From assembly GCA_009760855.2 (NCBI GenBank), contig WPIO01000001.1, positions 793,001 to 857,000 of the forward strand: a stretch of DNA of 64,000 nt, given 5' to 3'. Each line of letters starts with the position of its first letter. Within the stretch, counting starts at the first letter, position 1. The position numbers and the translations under genes are program-made. Origin of the DNA: Cristatella mucedo (Eukaryota > Bryozoa > Phylactolaemata > Cristatellidae). The notes beneath the pieces were generated by a model. That model worked only from the letters and a program-made list of their open reading frames with translations. It did not search any database and was not told where the DNA came from. Positions 48,188-57,334 of the stretch are shown piece after piece.

Positions 48188-49720
48188 TTAAAAATCTGTT
48201 CTATCATACACAAATGTTCCTTTACTGCAAGTAAAGTTAGTGCCACTACCATTAGATGTTAATTCAGCACTATTCTCACAAATAGTCAAGTAATGAAGCA
48301 TTGTTTGAATGCCATCATTCGGTATAAAACAATTGAATTCAATAGTTACATCAAGTCTTGAAGTTACTTTAAGAGGCTCATCATTGTATTGAAGGTCAAT
48401 AACATGAATTGGATACAGCCCAACCATTCAGGATAGGTAACACTGACTATTTCGGGTAACTTCATTAGGTCCTAGTTATTTTTTTCTAAATGTAGCGAAG
48501 TCTATATATTCCAGAGAACATTTTTATTTTCCAGGATTATTTGATCTTAAAACAGAAGAATAATTATTTAGACCCATGAGCAAGAGCACTAACACTTTTA
48601 ATATCACAATGATTGTAAGTGCAAGTATTTCCTTAATAATTTCCATATGTATTGTAGTTTTGAGCTGCCTCAATTAAACATCTAACTTTATCAATTGCAT
48701 TTTGAACTGATAGAGTTTAAGTAAATGTTGGTCCTTGATTAAGACTAGTTATATTAGCATTTTCATAATGTCTAACTTTATAATTAGGTCTTATTTCTTT
48801 TGATCTTTCACTTGAGATATCAGCTAGTGCTCTTTGTATAATTTCTTAAGGAACTACACATAGAACCATAAGTCTTATTTTTGACATCGCTATTTTGAAT
48901 GAAGTATAAACAGCATCACCATTAGCTAGAGCGGTGCCTCTAGTACTTGATGCGTTTGCTTTGTTACCAACAGTACCAGATGTTGCTCCAGCTATAATAG
49001 CATCCAGATCAGATCCACCAACATGAGTCATTTCAAGTGTGAAAGGAATGTTATACAGTATCTTATTCATATCAGCACAAAAACCAGAAATTTATGCTAG
49101 TAGAAGAGCAATACTAAATGTACCAACATCAGCATCAGCTTCAAACATATTGTTTATAGTTGATCTTCTATAGACGAATCCAATATTTAAACAAATTCCA
49201 TTATTAATTGCGAGTCCACCGGCATTAGGGTTAGCATATGTATTTCCTGATGTCATATCATCCTATGAATTTGCTTCATCCTTATTCCGATCAGTTGCAA
49301 GTCCGTCAGTTCTGTTACAACCATGTGGATAACATTGAAGACCCATAAGTATTGAAACAGTTCCAACACCTGGTGCAAGTAGAAGACTTTCAATTTCTTC
49401 AGTATAAAGTCTAACTTTCATACTATTAAACAACCAAGCACCAGAAGATTTCGTTTAGGAGAAACAAAAGGTCTAACATTGGCATCTGCTGCAGTATTAG
49501 GTACCATAAGTTGACCTTCAAGTAAAAGATAAGCATCAGATAGGAAATAACATGTTGGTTGTTCACCAGGAACAATGAATGAAACTAGTTTACTAGCAAT
49601 ACCATCAGTTTCATTACCATTAGATTGTTAAAACTCTCTATATTGATAATCTCCCAGTTTATAGTTAGGAAACTCATGATCTGCCAATTCAAGTATACTA
49701 TCGATAGGTCCACTTGCCAT
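48188..49720 (-). pseudogene. double-jelly-roll major capsid protein (Polinton/virophage type), degraded
   Basis: Starts at ATG 49,720 (MASGPIDSILELADHEFPNY) and runs about 510 codon positions, within the usual range for this capsid class. Landmarks in order are FIVPGEQPTCYFLSDAYLLL; VRLYTEEIESLLLAPGVGTV; FVYRRSTINNMFEADADVGT; FSIALLLA, then ISGFCADMNKILYNIPFTLE, the diagnostic F-x-LPL-x-x-IFGF-x-x-D-x-x-K-x-x-YG stretch of Polinton hexon-like capsids; SKIRLMVLCVVP; and a C-terminal YPIHVIDLQYNDEPLKVTSR ending in TDF-stop. At least seven stops (many where Gln would be expected) and frameshifts near 49,450 and 48,430 kill it. It would form the icosahedral shell. Confidence 0.8.
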
Positions 49721-49836
49721 TTCTTCTCTATATAAAAAAACTAAAATTATTTTCTACTTTGAATATATAAACCAGCTCATGTTTTGTCTTCATGTTTTCA
49801 CCATAACCACCAGGCCTGACATTAGGAACAACAGAT

Positions 49837-50339
49837 TTAGTGGTTATTACTTTTTTCTATTTCTTTATATGCCTTTGGATCATTCTCTTTAAGAGTCTCT
49901 GAATAGTCTTCTAGTTCTGTTTCTTCTTTAATTTTAGCCTTTCGGCTATTTTTAGATTTTGGATTAAATTGTTCTAACATTGTGGGTTTAATCTCAAGGT
50001 CCATCTATTTAATATCTCTATCATAATCTTCATCTGTTTTTTCTAAAGTTCATATTCAAGTTGTTTCTGTCATCTCTCTTCTTCAAGTTTACCATCCATC
50101 TCTCTACGTTTAATAGCATACTCTTGATCAAACGTTTCTTTCTTTGTTTGTAGTTCAGTAAGTTTTCTTGCTTGATGCATATCAATACCTTTGTTTGCAA
50201 TATTCATACTCATTGAAGTTAATCCAGTTACCAATAGTGCTACTTCAGTAACATCATCAACCACTTCAATAAGTAATCCATGTCCATGATATTTACCTCC
50301 ATGTATTTGATGATGTCCAATTCTTGCATAACTATCCAT
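49837..50339 (-). pseudogene. minor virion protein candidate: membrane segment plus coiled coil
   Basis: Starts MDSYARIGHHQIHGGKYHGH. A hydrophobic segment follows (LLIEVVDDVTEVALLVTGLT), then a long charged helix (KLTELQTKKETFDQEYAIKR, EMDGKLEEER). TGA stops the first frame at 50,070; the helix continues through QKQLEYEL and, after a frameshift, KTDEDYDRDIK and KEETELEDYSETLKENDPKA. It lies directly upstream of the capsid gene in transcription order. Its position and its basic, Gly/His-rich start would fit a minor capsid protein, but that is inference. Confidence 0.45.
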
Positions 50340-50348
50340 TGCTTTATA

Positions 50349-50651
50349 TTACTTTGAAATTTTTATTGTTGCCACTACATCAGTAATACAAATTAAATCA
50401 TTTCCATTTTGATCTGTTAAACTTATTTTAAAACTACTTATTGCATCTATATCACGACGTGTTGTTAGATATAATACATTAGGAATATGTAGATCAACCT
50501 TTTCACCTGGATTAATGTCATCAATACCAATAATATATAAAGATGTGCATTGTTCTAAGAATCTGTTTTCTCTTTCCACATAATTCTTAAAAGGATCAAC
50601 TAAATCACAATCAACACTTATCCATCTTATTCCTTTGTTATCCAGTAGCAC
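50349..50651 (-). CDS. viral virion-protein candidate, ~100 aa, start unclear
   Basis: An open frame of 100 codons beginning at GTG, and open about ten codons further upstream (FIKHDIKI) without ATG. It contains GIRWISVDCDLVDPFKNYVE, SLYIIGIDDINPGEKVDLHI and ISSFKISLTDQNGNDLICIT, a beta-rich pattern. Its stop is 9 nt before the next gene's ATG, typical of the tight viral gene packing here. It may be a separate gene or the shifted C-terminal part of the gene at 50,662-51,258. Confidence 0.45.
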   Translation of the reverse strand: MLLDNKGIRWISVDCDLVDPFKNYVERENRFLEQCTSLYIIGIDDINPGEKVDLHIPNVLYLTTRRDIDAISSFKISLTDQNGNDLICITDVVATIKISK

Positions 50652-50661
50652 TATTTTTATA

Positions 50662-51258
50662 TCATGCTTTATAAATACCAGAAAAGTACATAGCTTTTTC
50701 TATTGCTTTAACTGGAGTTCCGCCTAAAAGTGCACTATCAAATGTTCCTTGTTGATTTGAATTAAAACCTAGAGTATCTCTAATTGATCCTACAGCAACA
50801 TTTGAATTACTTCCAAGTAGAACAACATAATCACCAACTACTTTCATGCATTAATATTCTATCATCTGTATCAACACTAAATTGTATACCTGTACTATTT
50901 CTTTTAGTGGTATCATAAAAAGCGCCGCTATTAGTTGATGTTGTTGTTGATCAATTTTAAGCAACAATATTCTTTGGATGAGGATCTGATAATGCTTTGT
51001 TTAAATCTGCAACAATATTATTTGAATCATAATAACCAGGAGCAATTGTAATATATGCATTAGATATATCAGTCATAGCCCATCTAAACCAAAGTTAATC
51101 ATTTACATCTTTAACAACGTTTGATTTTATTCTTTGAGTATAAGTAAACTGTACTCTACGTTAACTAATTCTATCATAACCTGAATCAGATCCAAGCATT
51201 AGCTGTGGTACTAATGGTTTTGATTCTGAACTACGTGTCCCAGTTATTGGAAAGACAT
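50662..51258 (-). pseudogene. virion-protein candidate with a PGYY..N..V..LN motif, degraded
   Basis: From ATG 51,258 (MSFQ, then a stop and frameshift) through KPLVPQLMLGSDSGYDRIS, VQFTYTQRIKSNVVKDVND, ISNAYITIAPGYYDSNNIVA then DLNKAL, and STGIQFSVDTDDRILMHESS. After a frameshift near 50,850 it reads VVGDYVVLLGSNSNVAVGSI and RDTLGFNSNQQGTFDSALLG. The I-x-PG-x-Y-x-x-x-x-(L/V)-x-x-x-LN motif followed by a LGF block is seen in minor capsid, penton or spike-base proteins of many dsDNA viruses. The specific role is inferred. Five or more stops. Confidence 0.5.
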
Positions 51259-51267
51259 TTTATTGTA

Positions 51268-52253
51268 TTAAATTTCAGTATTTTTTATAACAAAAGTCAT
51301 TTCTTGTGAACCAAAGTCAAGTACAATAAAATTCTGATCAGTTACTGCAATTTCTATATTTGAAATAGCATTACTTGCTACATTATGGTATTCAACAGTA
51401 ATTGGTCAGTATATCATTCTTTCCCATTGATAAAACTCGAAAGGTAAACTTCTTAATACTTGTATTTCCATTCCATTTATAAAACTTGTACCACTAGTAA
51501 CTATATTACAACTTATATATATATATATATATAATATATATAATTCATTTGTATAGCGACCCAAGAGAACTTAATCTCTATTCAGGCGCTTCCCATATGC
51601 CTCGGGGCTTCGCCCCAAGACCTCGGCATGACCTCGGTCAGGGCGAATAAGTATTGTATTTAAATTTGACATATAGATTTTTTTTCAAATGCAAACTTTG
51701 TGTTAGGAACACAAGCAACAGGATCTGGATACATTTATGAAAACCTTGGATCGGTTGTGTAAGCAGCACTTGTAAAACCAAGCATAGTTGCAATACTAGA
51801 TTTACTAGCAAGAAATGTCCAACCATCAGGCATAGTAATCAATGAATTATCAGTAGCACTATCAAAAGTAAGAACAAATTTATCAGTTGTAGCTCCAGAT
51901 TGTGTATCTGAGTTAGTAATTATATCCTGAACACCGATACACAAATCATCAGTAATTGCAGTGTAAATTCCAGATTGAATTATTATTGTTTGTTCTGATC
52001 CTCCTGTTAATCTATTAAAAAATTTATTATTAGATTCAGTTATAATTTTTATAGAGTTAGTTCCACTTAACTTCCTAAAGCAAATCTTAGAACTATTATT
52101 GTTTAACAATATTGGTGTATTGATAGGAGCTTTAACAGGATAAGTAGTACCAGTTATATTAAAAGCATATCCTTCTTTACTTGCTTGACAAGATTTTCTA
52201 ATACTTTCAACACTCTTAAATATATAGTTGACACGTTTAAATAAATCACTCAT
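51268..52253 (-). pseudogene. beta-rich virion-protein candidate, split by a SINE
   Basis: The first 172 codons from ATG 52,253 are intact: MSDLFKRVNYIFKSVESIRK, then a beta-rich region with CFRKLSGTNSIKIITESNNK, IIIQSGIYTAITDDLCIGVQ and TDKFVLTFDSATDNSLITMP. After a TGA near 51,735 coding sequence continues (MYPDPVACVPNTKFAFEKK) to a SINE at 51,513-51,652. It resumes with SGTSFINGMEIQVLRSLPFE, FYQWERMIY, a TGA, then VEYHNVASNAISNIEIAVTD and LDFGSQEMTFVIKNTEI-stop. About 290 codons in all. The composition and position suggest a structural protein; the family is not identified. Confidence 0.5.
51513..51652 (-). mobile_element. tRNA-derived SINE, family A, copy 3, inside a viral virion gene
   Basis: In reverse orientation, with the AT tail at 51,513-51,541, then AATTCATTTGTATAGCGACC, AAGAGAACTTAATCTCTATT and CAGGCGCTTCCCATATGCC. 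It reaches the B-box region (GACCTCGGTCAGGGCG) and is truncated at its 5' end. Virion-gene coding sequence is present on both sides. Confidence 0.8.
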
Positions 52254-52316
52254 TTATATATATTATATAAAATATTTTATATTTTTGCCATATAACTCTG
52301 TGGAGCTTTTCGAAAT

Positions 52317-52457
52317 TTAGTGATAATCGATTTCGAGGAAATCAACAGCCGAACTGATAGAACTTATTACACCTCTATTCCCAGCAGCAAGTTCACGAAG
52401 CCATGAATCAATCTTAGCAACTACTTCTTTTTCACTACTTATAATTAACGAAACCAT
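52317..52457 (-). CDS. small intact viral frame, 46 aa
   Basis: ATG at 52,457 to TAA at 52,317: MVSLIISSEKEVVAKIDSWL, then RELAAGNRGVISSISSAVDF and LEIDYH. It is 64 nt upstream of the virion gene at 52,253 on the same strand. No family recognised. It is too short to exclude chance, but it lacks the stops seen in most of the element. Confidence 0.35.
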   Translation of the reverse strand: MVSLIISSEKEVVAKIDSWLRELAAGNRGVISSISSAVDFLEIDYH

Positions 52458-52669
52458 CTCTATTCCTTTACCTGCATAATTTTAATAACTATATATAAGT
52501 AGTTTTTCATATAAAATATTTGGAAGTTGTAGTTTCGATTCAAATTAAAAATTAATAATTGATTTAGCAATTGTTTGCACAGTGATCTATTTAATATAGG
52601 AAACATAACATGAACGTACATAGCATTATCTTAAAAACTGCTTTGTAGAAAGGAATTAGAAATTAAGAA

Positions 52670-53430
52670 ACACTACATTTTGATTCAAACACTATTATAA
52701 ATGTTAGAGACACTGTAGATTCATTAAAAACTGTTATTAAGTCATTTTCTGATAACAATTATCTTCGAAAAGACTCAGATCAACATAAAAGGGGTAATTT
52801 ATCAGAAAACTCAAAAAATATGTAAGAATATAAAATCCTGTTAATGAAAAAGACATTGCAACAAAAACTATCTTGTTTCAAACATAGTATGTATGAACAA
52901 GACGAAACATTAAGTAGAAACTTAATTGTTTTAAGATTAACAATGAATAGAAGAGAACTAAATTTTTCAAAATATGAACAAAAAATGAATATTTACATCA
53001 ATTTAATTTAAATCTGGAGATAACAGATTTGCACAACTTAGAATTAGAGCATATACTCTTATTAGATGCTATGTAAATCTAAATGTAAACAGTGTAAGTA
53101 ATATAAATCTTTCAATACCATTGATTTATTATAGAGGTCAAAACGACTTAGTATTATTTAAATTATCAGATGTTGACATACAGAACAAATATATTCCCAA
53201 ATAGTATTAACAATAAAAGATATTGATAGTGCAGTACCTAGAAATAACAATAGGGGTGAAGCGAGTATAAGGCAGGTACTATGCGAGAAGATTTACATTA
53301 TTTCTCATTAAAGAAGGTTTAACACCAATTTTAGTTCATAAGAAGATACTAGCCTTCTCGCACGCTCCTAAAACCATTAAACCTCATGCGGTGAAAATTC
53401 ATGTTATTTTTCAGACATCTAAATTAAGGA
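52670..53430 (+). pseudogene. decayed viral gene at the right end, plus strand
   Basis: Protein-like stretches in successive frames: NTIINVRDTVDSLKTVIKSF, SDNNYLRKDSDQHKRGNLSE, a TAA, EYKILLMKKTLQQKLSCFKH, SRNLIVLRLTMNRRELNFSK, a frameshift, FAQLRIRAYTLIRCYVNLNV, LSIPLIYYRGQNDLVLFKLS, and finally LTPILVHKKILAFSHAPKTI. About 240 codons in all, reading outward toward the right TIR. Family unknown. Confidence 0.4.
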
Positions 53431-53471
53431 AATAAGTGTTATTTAATTAAATAATTATTACTTTAGTAAAT

Positions 53472-53677
53472 AGTAATATCAGCAAAATGTCCAGAAATCT
53501 TATACTATTGTATAGTAAATCTGGAATCTGCAAATTGTGAGTAGTCGGGCACTTTTCCCTACCGTTGACTTACAGTTAACGAGGAAATTTTGAAATGAGA
53601 TCAAGCAAATGCGAGATCGAATGAAAAAATGTTCTCTTTGAGGGTGAGGGTACGATAGGGAAAAAACACCTTCTACT
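53472..53677 (-). repeat. right terminal inverted repeat of the endogenous virus
   Basis: Reverse complement of the left TIR. Read inward it begins AGTAGAAGGTGTTTTTTCCC and includes AGAGAACATTTTTTCATTCG, ATCTCGCATTTGCTTGATCT, CCCGACTACTCA and GCAGATTCCAGATTTACTAT. Identity with the left copy looks like roughly 80% by eye. Confidence 0.9.
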
Positions 53678-53679
53678 AG

Positions 53680-55105
53680 GAAGACCGAGACCAAAAGAAT
53701 GAGAACAGCAGCAGAAGCTGCTCCAACTTCCGGTCTCATTCCCGTTCTCACTTCAGGCCTCTAACGACTGGCGGCTGCTCCTTAGTAGTCTAAACTGCTG
53801 CAGCTGCTTTTGAAACGTATGAAGCCAGCACCTTAGATACTGCTGCCAGCTGCACTGACCCGTGCGATGTGTAAACCTTCAGCAGCCAGTATGTAGTCGA
53901 TGCAGTCGCTGCCCATTCGACACGCGTTTGGAGGTAGAACAAGATGGCTCACAAGCGTGCAGTCGCTTTCGGAGACACTGCCTGCCTAGCTAGCTCGACT
54001 GTCCCTCCCAGCCAGCGGTGCCCTCTCTACTGCAAAGCCAGACAGCTCAATAGAGAGGGTGACGCTGTGCGGGTAGGGAGGCAGGGGAGAGGGCGACCCT
54101 GGGTGCACATAGTTGAGTTCGATCGCCCGCGAAGCTCTTGGAACTTTTTTAGAACCGTTTATTGAGGCGATCATGGCGAGGCCGTGATTAGCTGCAAAAC
54201 TGGTGTCTACTATGAATCGGGAGCTCCAGCCGCGGCCGGAGTTCCCACCTCGGTCAAATGAGGGGACACATACTGCTCCCTCACAGCACCTACAACCACG
54301 TCTTCTGTGGTGGTGGCCGGCAGACTCTCAAAGGAGTAAGCTTTGGGCTATAAGTCAAGAAAGCGACTGCAGCGGAAAGTAGCAAACAGGCGCAAAAACG
54401 TTGAGGTGCACTCGAGTTTAAGCAGGCGCTCTCTCTCGTTTGAGAAGACCAAGCGACTCCCACCATACTCGGTTGCACCAGCAGCCGCCACAGCCTCATT
54501 TGTCGTTTTCTTAGCCGGAGAAGGTCGGCAGGGTTGGTGGGACCTTCGGGGTAAGTAAGCGTGGTGCCAGCTCGCTCGCACTTAGTTCGAAGCGTTGCTA
54601 GCTCTAAACAGGGTCCAACGTCAATGCCACATCCGACCGTATCCCATCTAGGAGGCTTGGACGACATGTATTCCGTTGTGTCCCTTTGGGGCCTGACTGG
54701 TGGCTTACGGGCAACGGCAGCGGCAGCGGTAGCAGCAGAGGCTGGATTCAGCAGCTGCATCTCGATCATGCCCCAAAGCTATCTCGGCCACTCCTAGGTG
54801 CTGCCGCCCTCTTGCTTAAGAAATACAATCAGCGTGGCACTGAAGTACTGCCACAGACAGCCGAACATGTGACATCTCACTTCCACCAGCTAGCAGTGGG
54901 AAGACATCTCAGAAAACATTCAGCAACAAGTTATATGATCATAACAGCAACCACATGAGTTATAGCAGCCCCTCAGCAAGTGCACACTGATAGAGTATTG
55001 CCGTTAGTGCGATTGTGCGAATTTTGCTGAGTAGGCAGGATGTGGCAATCGCCGATGCAGATGTGAGCTGAACAGCCTTATATTCTGAAATTGCCCATCC
55101 AACTT
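53680..55105. other. GC-rich right flank of the virus; no gene supported
   Basis: Overlapping frames of 60-159 codons on both strands (the longest at 54,290-54,769, minus) come from GC-rich sequence in which stops are rare. Their translations are Ala/Pro/Arg-rich without a domain I recognise. CTGCTG/GCAGCAG-rich segments are frequent. Confidence 0.3.
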
Positions 55106-55109
55106 TACG

Positions 55110-57325
55110 ACACTGGTGCACTGGAAATGTGAAGAAGTTTCCACAGGCATCTTCAATTAATCAAGAGCAGTAGGAACTACAGCATGGTAGCAGAATACGA
55201 CGCCTTGACGCCGACCGAGAGGATAAGGAACTAAGGTGTGTGTTTAGCAAAATCACAAAGCTAGTGATGCCAATTAACGAGCAACTTACTCTGGTCCGAG
55301 GGTACCGTAGACGGCAGTGCAAAAGGAGTCGCTGCTGAAAATAACGCTGCCGAATCCACAGTTTATACAAACGTTCCTCCAATTCTGTTTTCGGAATTCC
55401 GCTGAGGTAGCAGACCGTCCAGCTGTGTTGCAATAAGTGACAGAATCACCCCAAATATGAAAGATGGTAACCTAAGGCTCAAGATCCAATGAAGAGCTAA
55501 TGACAACCACAGCCAGTTGGCCCAGTGAAGTAGTTTTTCTATTGTGAGTGCTAAGATAGATGACCAGAATTTGAGTGCTGATTGTAGTCAGATAAGTACA
55601 AACAGTCAGTACCCGTGCTCCACAGGACCAGTAAACAGGTCATCACAACAGTAATTTCGGCGTACTACCGGAGCATTTAAGAGCTTGCTGAGATACCATC
55701 AGTTCTGAATCTAATTGGATCTTGAAATTCTTCGGCTACACATTGACCAGATAAATCATCCTGGCAGCGTCCAGGACCTTTAATGACGTAGGGCCCATCC
55801 CCCGACTTTTCGGCGTACGTCCGACCCGTCCAGTCTCTCAGCTACCATTACTGACAACGGGCGTTCAGTGAAGCACTAGAGCAGAATGCGAAACATAGTA
55901 TTAATAATAATAATATCAATAATGCACTTGATAAAGTGCCCTCTGAAAACTCAATCTCTCTAGGCGCTTTACATTTGCTGCAAAAGGAAATGCAATTGAA
56001 TGTTGAGCAAGATCATGCTTGATAAACAAACAAAATGAATAAAATGGTTATGGGTGACATGCACAGGGTCAGCATGCAAATGTGGTTAGTTGCAGCATAA
56101 ACAGTGTCAGCACGCATAAGCACATCGAAGACGAATCACCGGAACACACTAAATGCTGTCCTAAAAAGGTGTGTGTATTTGAGTTCTTTTCAAATTTGGT
56201 CAAATTAGGGGATGTTCTGACGCAAGTTGGGAGAGAGTTCGGGGCTTTGGGAGCATTCGAACTAAATGCACGGTCTTGAAAGGATTTGAAGTGTGTACGA
56301 GGTATTTGTAGACTGTCGGATTCGGAAAAATGGGTGGTAAGATGCTTGGCCTGGTGGGAGAATAGATCTGAGAGATAGGCTGGAGCCAAAGAATAAAGTG
56401 ACTTAAAAGTGAGCAAAGAATCCTTGAAGCCGATCCGTTGATTGACTGGTAGCCAGTGCATGTCGGCTAGATGTGGTGTGATATGGCAACTTAGAAGCTC
56501 ACGACAGACAAGCCTAGCTTCCGAGTTTTGCACCAGCTGTAATCGCCTGATAGTGCATGTCGGCAGGCTAGTAAGCAGTGAGTTGCAGAAGTCGAAACGG
56601 GATGTCATGAATGCATGGACCAACTTAAACGTTGTATCCTTATCTAAACAAGCCCGAATGTTAGCCATGTCATGTAGCTGAAAGTAGGCAGATTTGACTG
56701 TGGAGTCGATGTGGTCGTCTAACGAGAAACAGAGCAGCTACTGCGGGATTATTCGGGAAAGGCTAATGCTTTCGGCCACACGCCGAAAATGTTTTTGCGC
56801 GGCCTCGAGAGGTCGTGCAATGCACATGTGGGAATATTACATACGGATACTGACAGTTGGACCAACCAGTTCGAGGCAGAGCCTTACTATTAAGCTCAGC
56901 ATCTCAAGTCAGACCGCCTTTAGAGACGAGTTGTGGGCGGAATTTTCAGAAATTATTCCTCATTCGGTGCCGAGGAGACAACATGTACTGGACGCAATGC
57001 AGAGGACCTTCAGCAGATGCAAGTAAAAAAAGCTCACCCTCAGCCTTTTTCCCCATTGAAAAAGAAGAGCAAATCTTAGCAGCTGCTCATCAGGAAGAAA
57101 GCGCCTTCAGCTTTAAATCGGAAGCGAAAGTCAAGCAGCCGCTGCCACATCAGCCACAGGTGCTGAGCCAGCAGTGGCTAAAAAGCCGCTCGTTGCCGAT
57201 GTCTTCAGCTGCTTCCACGGCCACCCACCGAGGGATAGCTGCAGTATCTGCGTTTCTTCAACCTCCTCACGAGCGTTACTAATAGTTGCCTCTTAACGGC
57301 CCTATGCATTGCTTTGGCATTAATT
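55110..57325 (+). repeat. ~1.74-kb tandem repeat, unit 1 (partial, interrupted by a LINE)
   Basis: The segment from about 55,110 to 55,900 matches 58,350-59,100 (landmarks GACGCCGACCGAGAGGATAAGG, GACAGAATCACCCCAAAT and CACAGGACCAGTA). The segment from about 56,735 to 57,320 matches 57,390-57,990. A LINE (55,902-56,731) interrupts it. The part of the unit between GCATTGCTTTGGCATTAATT and the GATCACTCGGCAAC block near 57,345 appears deleted relative to the other units. Confidence 0.6.
55902..56731 (-). mobile_element. LINE copy (CR1/L2-like), best-preserved ORF2 end
   Basis: The minus-strand frame 56,069-56,668 is open for 199 codons. It includes SRFDFCNSLLTSLPTCTIRR, LQLVQNSEARLVCRELLSCH, HITPHLADMHWLPVNQRIGF and YSLAPAYLSDLFSHQAKHLT, the classic CR1/L2/Rex ORF2 C-terminus. 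The 3' tail with ATT repeats is at 55,902. It is 5'-truncated at about 56,731. GAAACATAG before the 3' end and GAAACAGAG after the 5' end are a plausible 9-bp target duplication (8 of 9). This copy is younger than the tandem repeat it interrupts. Confidence 0.8.
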
Positions 57326-57334
57326 CGCCATGAC

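Larger units (their letters stand above)
43275..53677 (-). mobile_element. endogenous Polinton/Maverick-like virus, 10.4 kb, degraded
   Basis: An AT-rich block sharply different from both flanks, bounded by about 200-bp terminal inverted repeats that begin 5'-AG, as Polinton termini do. Inside, the minus strand carries a Polinton-type integrase, a double-jelly-roll major capsid protein, several other virion-protein candidates, a fibre-like protein, a YqaJ-family exonuclease and an HNH-AP2 endonuclease. Three or four further genes lie on the plus strand. Most genes have stops or frameshifts. Two SINEs of a host family are inserted (44,621 and 51,513). No PolB, packaging ATPase or adenain-like protease was found, and canonical Polintons are 15-20 kb. 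A clean 6-bp target duplication is not visible; the nearest match is AGGCA at the left and AGGAA at the right. Confidence 0.88.

Noticed and set aside
48188-49720. Alternative genetic code with TAA/TAG as glutamine
   Set aside because: Frameshifts and TGA stops are also present and several neighbouring frames are intact, so decay explains the data more simply. Kept as a testable alternative in the findings.
43275-53677. Bacterial or phage contamination
   Set aside because: The integrase and capsid are of Polinton type, the ends are inverted repeats, and host-family SINEs are inserted in two viral genes.
54290-54769. 159-codon minus-strand frame
   Set aside because: GC-rich, low-stop sequence with overlapping frames on both strands and an Ala/Pro/Arg-rich composition; no domain and no splice context.
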